This document shows, in pieces, positions 13,899 to 21,358 of a stretch of 37,749 bases of DNA. The position numbers were made by a program, and so were the translations under genes. The notes below the pieces were generated by a model that searched no databases, was not told where the DNA came from, and saw nothing but the letters and a program-made list of their open reading frames with translations. This DNA comes from a virus. Position 1 is the stretch's first letter, and every line of letters begins with the position of its first letter. The stretch lies in IMG/VR virus record IMGVR_UViG_3300037258_000217, positions 1 through 37,749 of that record. One strand, given 5' to 3'.

Positions 13899-13928
13899 AT
13901 GATACACCGAACCAATCAGGCGTGTCAA
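13899..13928 (-). promoter_or_regulatory. Early-class promoter B (replication operon)
   Basis: On the minus strand: TTGACA (13923-13928), 18-bp spacer, TATCAT (13899-13904). The motif GGTTCGGT (plus-strand ACCGAACC, 13906-13913) sits 1 bp upstream of the -10. It drives the initiator, 82-aa and helicase genes through the attenuator-like leader. Confidence 0.78.
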
Positions 13929-13936
13929 GCACATTT

Positions 13937-14119
13937 TTAACTTTGTCGCGGCGGCTGCTTGTAATCTTCGGCTTCTTGTGTGCCACGATTAATGAAATCC
14001 AGCAAGTACTCGCCATCAAACTGCGGGCCGGTGTGGAAGAACGCTCGGATAGCTCGTAACCCAAGTTCTCGTACTGTCTGGATGGGGCCAAACTTTTCTT
14101 TTCGAGGCATGCCTTCCAT
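13937..14119 (-). CDS. Hypothetical protein, 60 aa
   Basis: A small protein reading MEGMPRKEKFG at the start, with TVRELGLRAIRAFFH, GEYLLDFINRGTQEAEDYKQ and a basic end. Composition is normal for a soluble helical protein. It occupies the gap between divergent start sites (14119/14172) and promoter B, and ends 9 bases before the -35. An overlapping leftward frame in the same region (13897-14091) has an unlikely Ser/Arg/Cys-rich composition and is rejected. No clear Shine-Dalgarno is seen for the ATG at 14119; the internal ATG at 14110 has GGAAGG immediately against it. Confidence 0.5.
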   Translation of the reverse strand: MEGMPRKEKFGPIQTVRELGLRAIRAFFHTGPQFDGEYLLDFINRGTQEAEDYKQPPRQS

Positions 14120-14156
14120 AATAAACCAAACTATAGCGCAAAAAGGTTAAGTAGCA

Positions 14157-14171
14157 TATAATATATATTAG
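14157..14171 (+). promoter_or_regulatory. Rightward promoter of the packaging operon (-10 only)
   Basis: TATAAT at 14157-14162, in a very AT-rich stretch, 9 bases before the ATG at 14172. The transcript would have only 2-3 leader bases. There is no -35, no TG extension and no AAGGTA-hairpin, so it belongs to neither of the two main promoter classes. Confidence 0.5.
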
Positions 14172-14411
14172 ATGAACGTGACTATTTACATCCGGGTTGA
14201 AGACGAGGAAAAGTGGGGGTCCATTGAAGACGTTCCCGGTTGGGTACACGAGCACCTTAATGAGGGTGTAGCGGGGTTCACAGAAATAAAATACCGAGGG
14301 GTTCCGGTCGGCCCCGATGATTTTACTTTCCCCGACAAGCGTAACCAAGCAGCCGCCCGCATTCGCCAACGCACACAACAAATTATCGCCGAAAGAAAAA
14401 AAGATGTTTAG
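14172..14411 (+). CDS. Hypothetical protein, 79 aa, first gene of the packaging operon
   Basis: It begins 9 bases after a TATAAT and has no Shine-Dalgarno, so it is probably read from a nearly leaderless mRNA. The sequence (MNVTIYIRVEDEEKWGSIED, PGWVHEHLNEGVAG, GVPVGPDDFTFPDKRNQ, then a basic helix RQRTQQIIAERKK) suggests a small alpha/beta protein. No motif is recognised. It overlaps the next gene by 8 bases and is divergent from the replication region. Confidence 0.68.
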   Translation: MNVTIYIRVEDEEKWGSIEDVPGWVHEHLNEGVAGFTEIKYRGVPVGPDDFTFPDKRNQAAARIRQRTQQIIAERKKDV

Positions 14412-14649
14412 CCAAGAAGTTTTCGGCCGACTTACGGCCCAAGTGGACCAGAAAGCGTTATTGGCCTCCCAAGCCGACTCTTACTTTGACCGGCTGTACA
14501 AAATCAGCGGCATCGTGGCTAACTGGAAAAAAGTTGACCCCGCTTTTTCTGAAAAAATTGCTAAGAACTTCAGAGCCGTTACAGAAATATTGACCGCAGA
14601 ACTCTCAGACACGATTGAAGCTTATACGCGGGTTAACGGCGAGCTATGA
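14404..14649 (+). CDS. Hypothetical helical protein, 81 aa
   Basis: The start at 14404 is preferred: the purine-rich stretch just before it can serve as a ribosome site, and the upstream extension of the frame is buried in the previous gene. The protein is helical and charged throughout (MFSQEVFGRLTAQVDQKALL, SYFDRLYKISGIVANWKKVD, KIAKNFRAVTEILTAELSDTIEAY). There is no membrane segment or motif. It sits ahead of the terminase genes. Confidence 0.66.
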   Translation: MFSQEVFGRLTAQVDQKALLASQADSYFDRLYKISGIVANWKKVDPAFSEKIAKNFRAVTEILTAELSDTIEAYTRVNGEL

Positions 14650-14650
14650 C

Positions 14651-14833
14651 ATGGAACAACTTAACGTACCAGCTAGGACGGCGGAAGTAATGGTACAAAT
14701 TGAACAGTTAAGAGAGCGCGAATGGGATTTGCTGGAACAGCTCGTGTCGGTTCGCCAACACCGTTCGGATTTGATGAACCTAATTCAGGACCGCCAGCAA
14801 CTTCCTGATTACCGAAGGGATATTGTGTCATGA
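14651..14833 (+). CDS. Hypothetical coiled-coil protein, 60 aa
   Basis: The ATG at 14651 follows the preceding stop by one base; the longer frame from 14615 would start inside the upstream gene. Residues ~10-50 (EVMVQIEQLREREWDLLEQL then QHRSDLMNLIQDRQQL) have a heptad pattern, so it should form a short coiled coil. The stop overlaps the next ATG (14830). The function is unknown. Confidence 0.62.
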   Translation: MEQLNVPARTAEVMVQIEQLREREWDLLEQLVSVRQHRSDLMNLIQDRQQLPDYRRDIVS

Positions 14834-15060
14834 GCGTAGAGGACCAATACTACAAACAAATAGTATGTGCGACTTGTTCGCACCGCTTTTCTGACCCTTC
14901 TGACGCAGTACTACACACCAGAGCCACCCATTCGTTGCATAATCAGGTGCTCGATGCCCTTATCCCGGTATGGCGGCATGACAGCCAGCTAGTCCATACT
15001 GAAAAGACGTACGGACTCAAGAGCGAAATAGTAAGTATTATTAATAAAGCACTAGCGTAA
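14830..15060 (+). CDS. C2H2 zinc-finger protein, 76 aa
   Basis: Residues 13-34 give a classical C2H2 finger, CX2CX12HX4H: Cys13, Cys16, His29, His34, with Phe20 and Leu28 at the usual hydrophobic places. The remaining ~40 residues are helical (QVLDALIPVWRHDSQLV, LKSEIVSIINKALA). Phage proteins of this kind probably bind DNA, but a packaging or regulatory role here is inferred only from position just before the terminase genes. It has a 4-base overlap with the upstream gene. Confidence 0.72.
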   Translation: MSVEDQYYKQIVCATCSHRFSDPSDAVLHTRATHSLHNQVLDALIPVWRHDSQLVHTEKTYGLKSEIVSIINKALA

Positions 15061-15078
15061 AGTATTCGGGACTTATAC

Positions 15079-15468
15079 ATGCCATACAAAACACCCCCCG
15101 TTCCGCACCGCTTTCAGCCCGGCAATAAGTTCGGCGGCCGCACTTTTGGGGCAAGAAGCCTTTCAACCATTATCCGTGATGTAATGGAAGATGGTATCGA
15201 CTGGGAGAAGATGCCCGTCAATGCTGACACAAGGACAAAACTTAACGAGCGTTACGGTAAGCGTGGCTGGGAAGCCGTCATTTACGTCATGACAGCCAAA
15301 GCCCTTGCTGGCGACGTAAAAGCGGCCGAGTTTCTTGCTAAACACGGTTATCGACAACAAATCGACATTACGACGGCTGGAAAGGAATTACCCACTCCAA
15401 TTCTGGGGGGGATAAGCACGAATGCCATACATAGCAACGACAGCACTGAAAAAGATAGCAAAGCTTAA
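15079..15468 (+). CDS. terS: Terminase small subunit (probable)
   Basis: 129 residues placed directly upstream of, and overlapping by 47 bases, the large terminase. It opens with a basic, glycine-rich region (HRFQPGNKFGGRTFGARSL) like that of DUF5681-type and other small terminase-like proteins, followed by helices (LSTIIRDVMEDGID, WEAVIYVMTAKALAGDVKAAEFLAKHGY). The AxAGDxKAAEFLxxxGY stretch is common in small terminases. It would recognise the pac or cos site and load the large subunit. The last ~20 residues are polar and share DNA with the start of terL in another frame. Confidence 0.72.
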   Translation: MPYKTPPVPHRFQPGNKFGGRTFGARSLSTIIRDVMEDGIDWEKMPVNADTRTKLNERYGKRGWEAVIYVMTAKALAGDVKAAEFLAKHGYRQQIDITTAGKELPTPILGGISTNAIHSNDSTEKDSKA

Positions 15469-16699
15469 TAAGCGCATTCGGTTCGTTAGTGGCGGCACGA
15501 GCGCAAGCAAAAGCTTTTCAATACTTATGTGGCTGATTGACTACGCTCAGTCGCACCAAAACAAAGTTATTTCAGTGGTAAGCGAAACGTACCCGCACTT
15601 GAAACGAGGCGTTATCCGCGACTTCCTTGTTATCATGGCCGAACAGGGATACATAAAGGACGATAGTTGGAATAAGACCGATAGCACGTATACATTTGAA
15701 ACGGGGAGTATTATTGAGTTCTTCAGCGCCGACCAACCCGGAAAAGTGCGCGGGCCGAGGCGAGATGTTTTATTCATTAATGAAGGCAACAACATCGAAT
15801 ATGAAATTTACACGCAGCTGGAAGTGCGAACGAGAGAAATCGTGTGGGTTGATAGCAACCCCACGCACGAATATTGGATTTACACCGAAGTCATGCCGCA
15901 CAATAGTATTGACTTCCTAACCCTCACCTACAGGGACAACGAAGGGCTGGAGCAATCAATCATCGACGCCATTGAAAGCCGCAAGAGTAATAAAAACTGG
16001 TACAAAGTTTACGCCCTTGGGCAGCTTGGTGAGATTGAAACTCGCGTATACACCGGCTGGGACATTCTTGAAGCCATTCCGCAACGCGCTCGTTTGGTTT
16101 CACGAGGTCTCGATTTTGGCTACAGCAACGACCCAGCCGCCATCGTAGATATTTATAAGTTTGACCAAGGGTTCATCCTTGACGAACAGCTTTATAAACG
16201 GGGCTGTTCCAACAAAGAACTGGCCTTCAAACTTCTGGCATTGGAAGAACCAGACTTACTTGTGCATGCCGACAGCGCCGAGCCGAAGTCGATTGACGAA
16301 CTTGGCACATACGAGGTCAATATCGCCGCCGCCCAAAAGGGTCCGGGTAGTGTTAACCAAGGGATACAGTATGTACAGGGTTGTTACATTATGGTTACGA
16401 AGCGCAGCACAAATTTGATTAAGGAATACCGCAACTACTTATGGCAAACCGACAAAGATGGCAAAATCCTCAACAAACCGGAAGATGTGAACAATCACCT
16501 AATGGACGCCCTTCGCTATGGACTGGAAACATACGTTTATAGCCGGGGGCCTCAGTCAAAATTTGTTGCTATGGGTGCTCCAGTCACTTCTCCCCCCATG
16601 GCCCCTTACGGCACCGGCAACGGCAACGGGGCAATCCCAGCCTTGGATATTGGTGCTATATTCCGCAATCAAGAGCAACGAACATGGAAGGATATTTAA
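15422..16699 (+). CDS. terL: Terminase large subunit (packaging ATPase-nuclease)
   Basis: 425 residues with both terminase domains. ATPase: GGTSASKS (variant Walker A, 24-31), DVLFINEG (Walker B, 115-122, catalytic Glu121). Nuclease (RNase H fold): Asp231 in GLDFGYSNDPAA, Asp284 in HADSAEPKSIDEL and Asp362 in NHLMDALRYG. The length is typical of PBSX/phage-type TerL. It pumps DNA into the prohead and cuts it. The C-terminal ~45 residues are Gly/Pro-rich and variable. The long overlap with the small subunit indicates coupled translation. Confidence 0.95.
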   Translation: MPYIATTALKKIAKLNKRIRFVSGGTSASKSFSILMWLIDYAQSHQNKVISVVSETYPHLKRGVIRDFLVIMAEQGYIKDDSWNKTDSTYTFETGSIIEFFSADQPGKVRGPRRDVLFINEGNNIEYEIYTQLEVRTREIVWVDSNPTHEYWIYTEVMPHNSIDFLTLTYRDNEGLEQSIIDAIESRKSNKNWYKVYALGQLGEIETRVYTGWDILEAIPQRARLVSRGLDFGYSNDPAAIVDIYKFDQGFILDEQLYKRGCSNKELAFKLLALEEPDLLVHADSAEPKSIDELGTYEVNIAAAQKGPGSVNQGIQYVQGCYIMVTKRSTNLIKEYRNYLWQTDKDGKILNKPEDVNNHLMDALRYGLETYVYSRGPQSKFVAMGAPVTSPPMAPYGTGNGNGAIPALDIGAIFRNQEQRTWKDI

Positions 16700-16948
16700 A
16701 TGCTTTTACAAGAGATACGTGTGCCTATTAACATGATAATTCCCGCCGAGAAACTCAGCCACTCATTGCCCTATTACTGCATGCGGTGCCGTGGTTATCT
16801 GTTCAGCGTTAACAAAGAAATTATGACTGTTTGGTTTGGCGAAGGCTACCCCACAAGAGAAATCCCCAGCAATATTAACAGTTGGGTCCAGATTACGTGC
16901 AGGGGGCAAGGCTGTAAGCGGACCTTCAACTTATACTTCCAAGCTTGA
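16700..16948 (+). CDS. Com-like zinc-ribbon protein, 82 aa
   Basis: Four cysteines in two knuckles (Cys27/Cys30 in YYCMRCRGYLF and Cys67/Cys72 in ITCRGQGCKRTF) build a zinc ribbon resembling the Mu Com family, whose founding member is an RNA-binding translational activator. It starts on the base after the terL stop. It may control translation of a neighbouring mRNA or act in packaging; both are guesses. A leaderless early-class promoter follows immediately (16945). Confidence 0.6.
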   Translation: MLLQEIRVPINMIIPAEKLSHSLPYYCMRCRGYLFSVNKEIMTVWFGEGYPTREIPSNINSWVQITCRGQGCKRTFNLYFQA

Positions 16949-16973
16949 CATGCCTATGGTTCGGTAGTATGTT
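16945..16973 (+). promoter_or_regulatory. Early-class promoter A (secreted protein, leaderless)
   Basis: TTGACA (16945-16950), 17-bp spacer, TATGTT (16968-16973). GGTTCGGT at 16958-16965 lies 2 bp from the -10. The ATG is 6 bases after the -10, where transcription is expected to begin, so the mRNA should be leaderless. The -35 overlaps the stop of the zinc-ribbon gene. Confidence 0.78.
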
Positions 16974-16979
16974 GGGGGT

Positions 16980-17660
16980 ATGAAGTTTTTAAAAGCAAAG
17001 CCAACCATTATCACCATTGCAGCCGTTGCCGCACTGACGGGCGGAGCTTACGCATCCACCTTCACCAGCAACACGAAGACCTACAATAGCCCGCCTCCCA
17101 AGACCACCGCGCAGGCGGCTAAAGCAAAGAAACCAGCACCGGCTCCTGCTCCAGCACCGGCAGCCGTTCAGACGGCTCCTGTGGCTGTCACGGCACCGAT
17201 TACAACCTTGCTTGATGTCGCTGGTTCTAACGGCAACTTCTGTACTATTGAAGGGTCTCTCGGAGTTGCAAATCAAAATGTATGTTTCCCCAAGGGAGTT
17301 GACCTGCCGGTCTTTACACCCACTGTTGCGTATGTCATAAATATTGTATATACGCTTGGGAAGTCTACGATTAATGGTAGTGAAAACAGTTCCGCAGAAG
17401 GATTTTCAATAACAGGGCGTCCAGATATCGGGGTAGGTAGTCCAGCTGCCAGTAACGACCCTGCGGTCAATTGGTCCGGTCAGTTAATACTATCGAAGGG
17501 ACAATCCGAGCTACATAGCAGTTTATCAATATCAATTAACGCGTACCTTGGCGAGCCGCTATATTTTGTTATTTCAGGAGTAAGTAGTTACCATGTGACG
17601 GTTACAGAAGGGCAGAACGCACTGTACCCCTTACAGGCATTTAGTATACTTACTAGCTAA
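16980..17660 (+). CDS. Secreted or surface-anchored cargo protein, 226 aa (moron candidate)
   Basis: An N-terminal signal peptide (basic MKFLKAK, hydrophobic core ~9-22, AYA-S cleavage pattern at residues 23-26), then a Pro/Ala/Lys linker (about 38-75, with PAPAPAPAPA), then a ~145-residue beta-rich domain with two cysteines (NFCTIE, QNVCFP) that may form a disulphide. It should be exported to the host envelope or surface. It interrupts the packaging operon between terminase and portal and has its own early-type promoter, the hallmark of a moron acting on the infected cell (superinfection exclusion or surface change). The domain is not recognised. Confidence 0.72.
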   Translation: MKFLKAKPTIITIAAVAALTGGAYASTFTSNTKTYNSPPPKTTAQAAKAKKPAPAPAPAPAAVQTAPVAVTAPITTLLDVAGSNGNFCTIEGSLGVANQNVCFPKGVDLPVFTPTVAYVINIVYTLGKSTINGSENSSAEGFSITGRPDIGVGSPAASNDPAVNWSGQLILSKGQSELHSSLSISINAYLGEPLYFVISGVSSYHVTVTEGQNALYPLQAFSILTS

Positions 17661-17696
17661 TCCTTAATCTGTTAACTATTGCTAAGGCAGCTTTTA

Positions 17697-17750
17697 TGCT
17701 AAAATTAGCGTAGAAGGTATTTTGAGCCGCAATTTGCGGCTTTTTATTTT
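17697..17750 (+). promoter_or_regulatory. Compound promoter-hairpin element, copy 3
   Basis: Extended -10 TGC-TAAAAT (17697-17705), 8 bp, AAGGTA (17714-17719), hairpin AGCCGC / GCGGCT (17725-17730 with 17736-17741, extendable by a G-U pair), T-rich tract to 17750. It drives portal, scaffold and a 123-aa gene. A separate Shine-Dalgarno (AAGGA, 17755-17759) follows the hairpin. Bases 17661-17696 show nothing else. Confidence 0.8.
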
Positions 17751-17768
17751 TAAGAAGGAACTTTCGCC

Positions 17769-20006
17769 ATTAATCCTCAACTCTTTACACAGCCTCTTAG
17801 CGACTACAACCTCGATAACCTCGCTAATAAAGATGGCCTGTTACAAGTTATCCCAGCCTTGGGACTTGACCTCGACGAGAAATTCATTATTCAGAACCTA
17901 AACTTAGCTATCAATCAATCAAAAGATTACTTTGATGATGTTAATGAGTACAATCTGAAAAACAAGCGTTTGAAAAATGCTCAAATGCTCGAAGGCAAGC
18001 ACCTTCAGGAACACAAGTTATACCGACACCAAACACCGTATATTGACAACGAAATGTTCGTCGCTGCCGACTCAATAATGTCGTATGTATGCGCCCAAAC
18101 TCCACGAGCCGAAGCCTATCCTAACGAAGATACTCCGGAAGCTATACAAGCCGCCACGGACCTTGAAGATTTCCTGCATTCGCACGGGGAAAAGTTTGAA
18201 CTTCCACGGAAGATTGAAGCTGCTCTTACGAACCTCATGGGCAAATACGTCGGCTTCTTGAAACTCCGCTGGGACCCGAACTACGGCAAGAACGGCGAAA
18301 TAGTGGTGGAGTGCGTTGACTCAAATCATGTGATTGTTGACAAGAACGCCCGCATGGGTTCAAACCCCCGGTTCATCTGTCACGTTCTAAAGGACTCCAT
18401 TGAAGGAGTGATTTCACGTTTTCCGGACAAGGAAAAAGATATTCTCCGCGTGTTCGCCATACAAAGAAAAGCTAAGAAAAATACTTCAGCGGAAGTTGCT
18501 TACCGCGAAGTTTGGTTTACTTATTACGACAAAGAGCACAAGCCCTGTGAAGCTGTTGCTTGGTATGTGAATGACCTTGTCTTAGCAAAATATCGTAACC
18601 CAAACTGGCTTTATGATAATGAGGCCGAAAACTTCCTTGACATGCCTGCAAAGCCGTTTATTCCGTTTAACGCTATTAATGACGGTAGCAGCTGGATTGA
18701 TAAGACTTCGGCAGTCGAACAGGCGGTGGCACAGCAAGATGTTCTAAATAAACTTGGCCGTCAGAACATCGACAACCTAGCAACAGCCAACGGCTTTAAG
18801 GTGCTCGATGCCAACGCCATGCGAAGCGAAGATGCCCAAAACTTTACCGGCGACCCGAACCAGCTTCTATTAGTAAAGACGAAACCGGGACAAACGGTTA
18901 GAGATGTAGTAACCCAACTACCGCCTCAACTTGTTTCAGAGCAGGCAATCGCTATGGTGCAGGATAACCGAGCGACTATCCATAATATTATGGGCACGCC
19001 TACACAGTTTCGAGGTGGCACCGACGCCGATGACAACCAAGACATGACGGCCACTCAAGCAGTTATGATTAAGAACCAAGCCAGCGGCCGTCAAGATAAG
19101 TTCGTTCGAGCAGTTGAGTATTCCATCGACTATTACTTGAAACAGCTAGTGCAAATGATGAAGGTCTGGTACGTGGAAAAACATTATGCCACTATAAACG
19201 GCGGCGATGGGAACTTTGATTACATTGAAATGCACCAAGACAAAATAAAGCATGGCATGAATGTGCGCGTGCGGGCCGGTACAACGCTGCCCTTCGATAA
19301 AGCAAGGCAAGAGGCAGTCGCACAGAACGCCGCCAAACTTGGCCTGTTGGCTCCATACGACTACTACCGGCTGATGCACATGGATAACCCTCAAAAGTTA
19401 TATGACAACTTGGTGAAGTGGAAGCAGGACCCGACTAGCCTAGCTATGGACCTAGCGGAAAGCGACGCCAACCGTCAGGCTATTGTTGACTTCACCGAAC
19501 TTTTGCATGGCAAGAAGCCGGACCCGCGTGTAAACCCCACGGCCGAATATCTGGAACAGATGCGTAAACTTATGATTAACGACGATTTCCTAGTGGCGAA
19601 AGATAAAGTCCAACACAATATAATTGCCTTTGTGAAAAAGGCCGCACAATCACTGGCAATCCGTAATGCGCTGGAACAAGTGTCCAGCACCGAAAAGCAA
19701 GAGCAGCCGACCGCTCCGCTCCCGCCAGCAATCCAACAGTCAGAGTTTCCGGGACAAGTCAACCCGGCGGCATCCCCTATGGGCTTGCCCGTGCAAGGCC
19801 CACCGCCGGGGGGCATACCTGTAGTTCCACAAAACGTACCGGCCGGTCCGCAGGGTTCCCCCCCAGTGACAGCCGCACCCTTACCAGGAACGCCACCAGT
19901 TGGTCCGGCTTCCCCAATCCAGTCCATAATGCAGAGTTCGGCACCGAACTTAGCCCCACAACAGCCTCAAATTCAACCGAACATATCTAATCTGCCACCG
20001 TTTTGA
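17769..20006 (+). CDS. Portal protein (P22 gp1-like class), probable ATT start
   Basis: About 745 residues. It forms the dodecameric DNA gate at one capsid vertex. A long central region typical of large podovirus portals is seen: MFVAADSIMSYVCAQTPRAEAYP, a wing/stem region, and TTLPFDKARQEAVAQNAAKLGLLAPYDYYRLM. A Pro/Gln-rich tail covers the last ~100 residues. The frame stays open upstream of TTG 17859 to a stop at 17751 and reads as normal protein (NPQLFTQPLSDYNLDNLANK). The only codon placed correctly behind the strong AAGGA (17755-17759) is ATT at 17769; no ATG, GTG or TTG lies between. ATT is therefore the best start, as in infC; TTG 17859 is the fallback. Confidence 0.85.
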   Translation: MNPQLFTQPLSDYNLDNLANKDGLLQVIPALGLDLDEKFIIQNLNLAINQSKDYFDDVNEYNLKNKRLKNAQMLEGKHLQEHKLYRHQTPYIDNEMFVAADSIMSYVCAQTPRAEAYPNEDTPEAIQAATDLEDFLHSHGEKFELPRKIEAALTNLMGKYVGFLKLRWDPNYGKNGEIVVECVDSNHVIVDKNARMGSNPRFICHVLKDSIEGVISRFPDKEKDILRVFAIQRKAKKNTSAEVAYREVWFTYYDKEHKPCEAVAWYVNDLVLAKYRNPNWLYDNEAENFLDMPAKPFIPFNAINDGSSWIDKTSAVEQAVAQQDVLNKLGRQNIDNLATANGFKVLDANAMRSEDAQNFTGDPNQLLLVKTKPGQTVRDVVTQLPPQLVSEQAIAMVQDNRATIHNIMGTPTQFRGGTDADDNQDMTATQAVMIKNQASGRQDKFVRAVEYSIDYYLKQLVQMMKVWYVEKHYATINGGDGNFDYIEMHQDKIKHGMNVRVRAGTTLPFDKARQEAVAQNAAKLGLLAPYDYYRLMHMDNPQKLYDNLVKWKQDPTSLAMDLAESDANRQAIVDFTELLHGKKPDPRVNPTAEYLEQMRKLMINDDFLVAKDKVQHNIIAFVKKAAQSLAIRNALEQVSSTEKQEQPTAPLPPAIQQSEFPGQVNPAASPMGLPVQGPPPGGIPVVPQNVPAGPQGSPPVTAAPLPGTPPVGPASPIQSIMQSSAPNLAPQQPQIQPNISNLPPF

Positions 20007-20023
20007 TACAATTAAACATAAGG
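20005..20023 (+). promoter_or_regulatory. Extended -10 promoter before the scaffold gene, without hairpin
   Basis: TG-A-TACAAT (20004-20012), then 7 bp and AAGGAA (20020-20025), 5 bases before the ATG at 20031. The layout matches the seven compound elements up to AAGG, but the hairpin is absent and AAGGAA acts directly as the ribosome site. It overlaps the portal stop. Confidence 0.5.
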
Positions 20024-20030
20024 AATATTT

Positions 20031-20981
20031 ATGGCAACAGAGGAAACTAACGCAGTCGCCCCAACAACACCGGCTCCTTCAATACTGGCAGAACCAAAAA
20101 ACAAACCAGCGGCACCAGTACTAGATAGCAACCGTCCACTTACTCAGCAAGTGGACAAAATATTAGCACAACTTCCAAAGGAGAAAGAAGATGTTAAGCC
20201 GAAAGCAGATGCTCCAGAGGAAACACCAAAAGAACCTGAAGCGCCTGAACAAGAGGAAGTTCTTGCGACTCCAAGTGATAAAAGCGAAACTGTGGAGGAA
20301 GAAGACTTCCAGGAACCCGTAGAACTTCCCCCTTGGCAGCAATATATTATAGACAACCTTCCAGACATTCGCACTGTCGGCCATGAGGAGGGGAAGAAAG
20401 ACAAAGTTTATACGGTAAAGCGCCTTGAGGATTTACCTGAGGATTTTGAATTTTCCGATAAACGTACGGAAATGTCCTTTAGCCAAGCACTAGCTTCACA
20501 GGAACTAAACGCTCGCGACTTGTTGACTAAGTACAATGGAGAACAACAACAGCAGCAATATCAAGACTTGAAGAACAAGGAGGCCGTGGATGTTCGGGCA
20601 GATATTCAATCGCTCCAAAAAGAGGGGCTGTTGGAAAAATTCAAATATGAAGATGATGACCCTAAGTTCAATGAAGACCCAGCCGTAAAAGTTGCCAATG
20701 AAATATATGACGTCATGGATAAAACCAATATGGCTTATGCCCAAAAGGGATTAAGCTATCGGGTAGGTTATGCCGATGCTGCCGATAAGTATTTTGCCCG
20801 GCAGACACGAGTAAAACCACCCGCGCCGACCCCCAAACCGTCCCAGCAACGAGAGCGGGAAGAAGTTGCTAAGAAAATTTCAGCTCCCCAAGGAGAAGCA
20901 CCGGGAACTAACCGGAAGCACTTGCCCGCCGGAGCATCAATGCAAGATGTATTAAGAGCTTATAAAGCAGGAGTAATTTAG
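20031..20981 (+). CDS. Capsid scaffolding protein (probable)
   Basis: 316 residues between portal and major capsid protein, the usual place for scaffold. The N-terminal ~110 residues are Pro/Glu/Lys-rich and disordered (EEDFQEPVELPPW); a helical middle has a Gln run (EQQQQQYQDLKNKEA) and acidic stretches; the C-terminus is basic with Pro (VKPPAPTPKPSQQREREE) and ends in a short helix, ASMQDVLRAYKAG, as scaffolds that bind the coat protein often do. It would guide prohead assembly and then leave. No protease is seen, so it is probably not cleaved by a phage enzyme. There is no sequence-specific motif. Confidence 0.72.
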   Translation: MATEETNAVAPTTPAPSILAEPKNKPAAPVLDSNRPLTQQVDKILAQLPKEKEDVKPKADAPEETPKEPEAPEQEEVLATPSDKSETVEEEDFQEPVELPPWQQYIIDNLPDIRTVGHEEGKKDKVYTVKRLEDLPEDFEFSDKRTEMSFSQALASQELNARDLLTKYNGEQQQQQYQDLKNKEAVDVRADIQSLQKEGLLEKFKYEDDDPKFNEDPAVKVANEIYDVMDKTNMAYAQKGLSYRVGYADAADKYFARQTRVKPPAPTPKPSQQREREEVAKKISAPQGEAPGTNRKHLPAGASMQDVLRAYKAGVI

Positions 20982-20982
20982 T

Positions 20983-21354
20983 ATGAACAATTTTGTAGCG
21001 TTAATTATGGCGATACTTGAGCATGTCGGTGTCGTTACAGAAACCGAAGCTCGCAATTTAATCAAGGACCTTCAGTATGTAACAATCCCCGATAATTACG
21101 AGGGAGCTTCAAAGGTGGTTAAGGATTTGTTTGAGAAACATGGTGTTAAAGATGTAGCAACTAAAGTCGCAGCACCAGTTTTCACCATTCCTGTTACTGA
21201 CGCCACCGCCGTTACAAGTCCAAGTGCTCCCCCCCCAACTGTTCCAGAACCAGCGGGGGATGACCTTACACCAGAGGAAGTTGAAGCTACATCGACCACT
21301 ACGACTACTCCAAAAACAGTTCAACCCGATAGTGCTGTTGACTCAACAAAATAG
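20983..21354 (+). CDS. Hypothetical head-region protein, 123 aa
   Basis: The first ~65 residues form a folded helical part (MNNFVALIMAILEHVGVVTE, KDLQYVTIPDNYEGASKVVKDLFEKHG). The remainder is a disordered, acidic, Thr/Pro-rich tail (TTTTTPKTVQPDS). It follows the scaffold by one base and precedes the capsid gene, so it may be a scaffold accessory or minor capsid protein. GGAG lies upstream of the ATG. The family is not recognised. Confidence 0.65.
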   Translation: MNNFVALIMAILEHVGVVTETEARNLIKDLQYVTIPDNYEGASKVVKDLFEKHGVKDVATKVAAPVFTIPVTDATAVTSPSAPPPTVPEPAGDDLTPEEVEATSTTTTTPKTVQPDSAVDSTK

Positions 21355-21358
21355 TTTC

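Noticed and set aside
13897-14091. 64-codon minus-strand frame overlapping the 60-aa gene
   Set aside because: Its composition is poor and it covers promoter B; the alternative frame 13937-14119 reads as a better protein.
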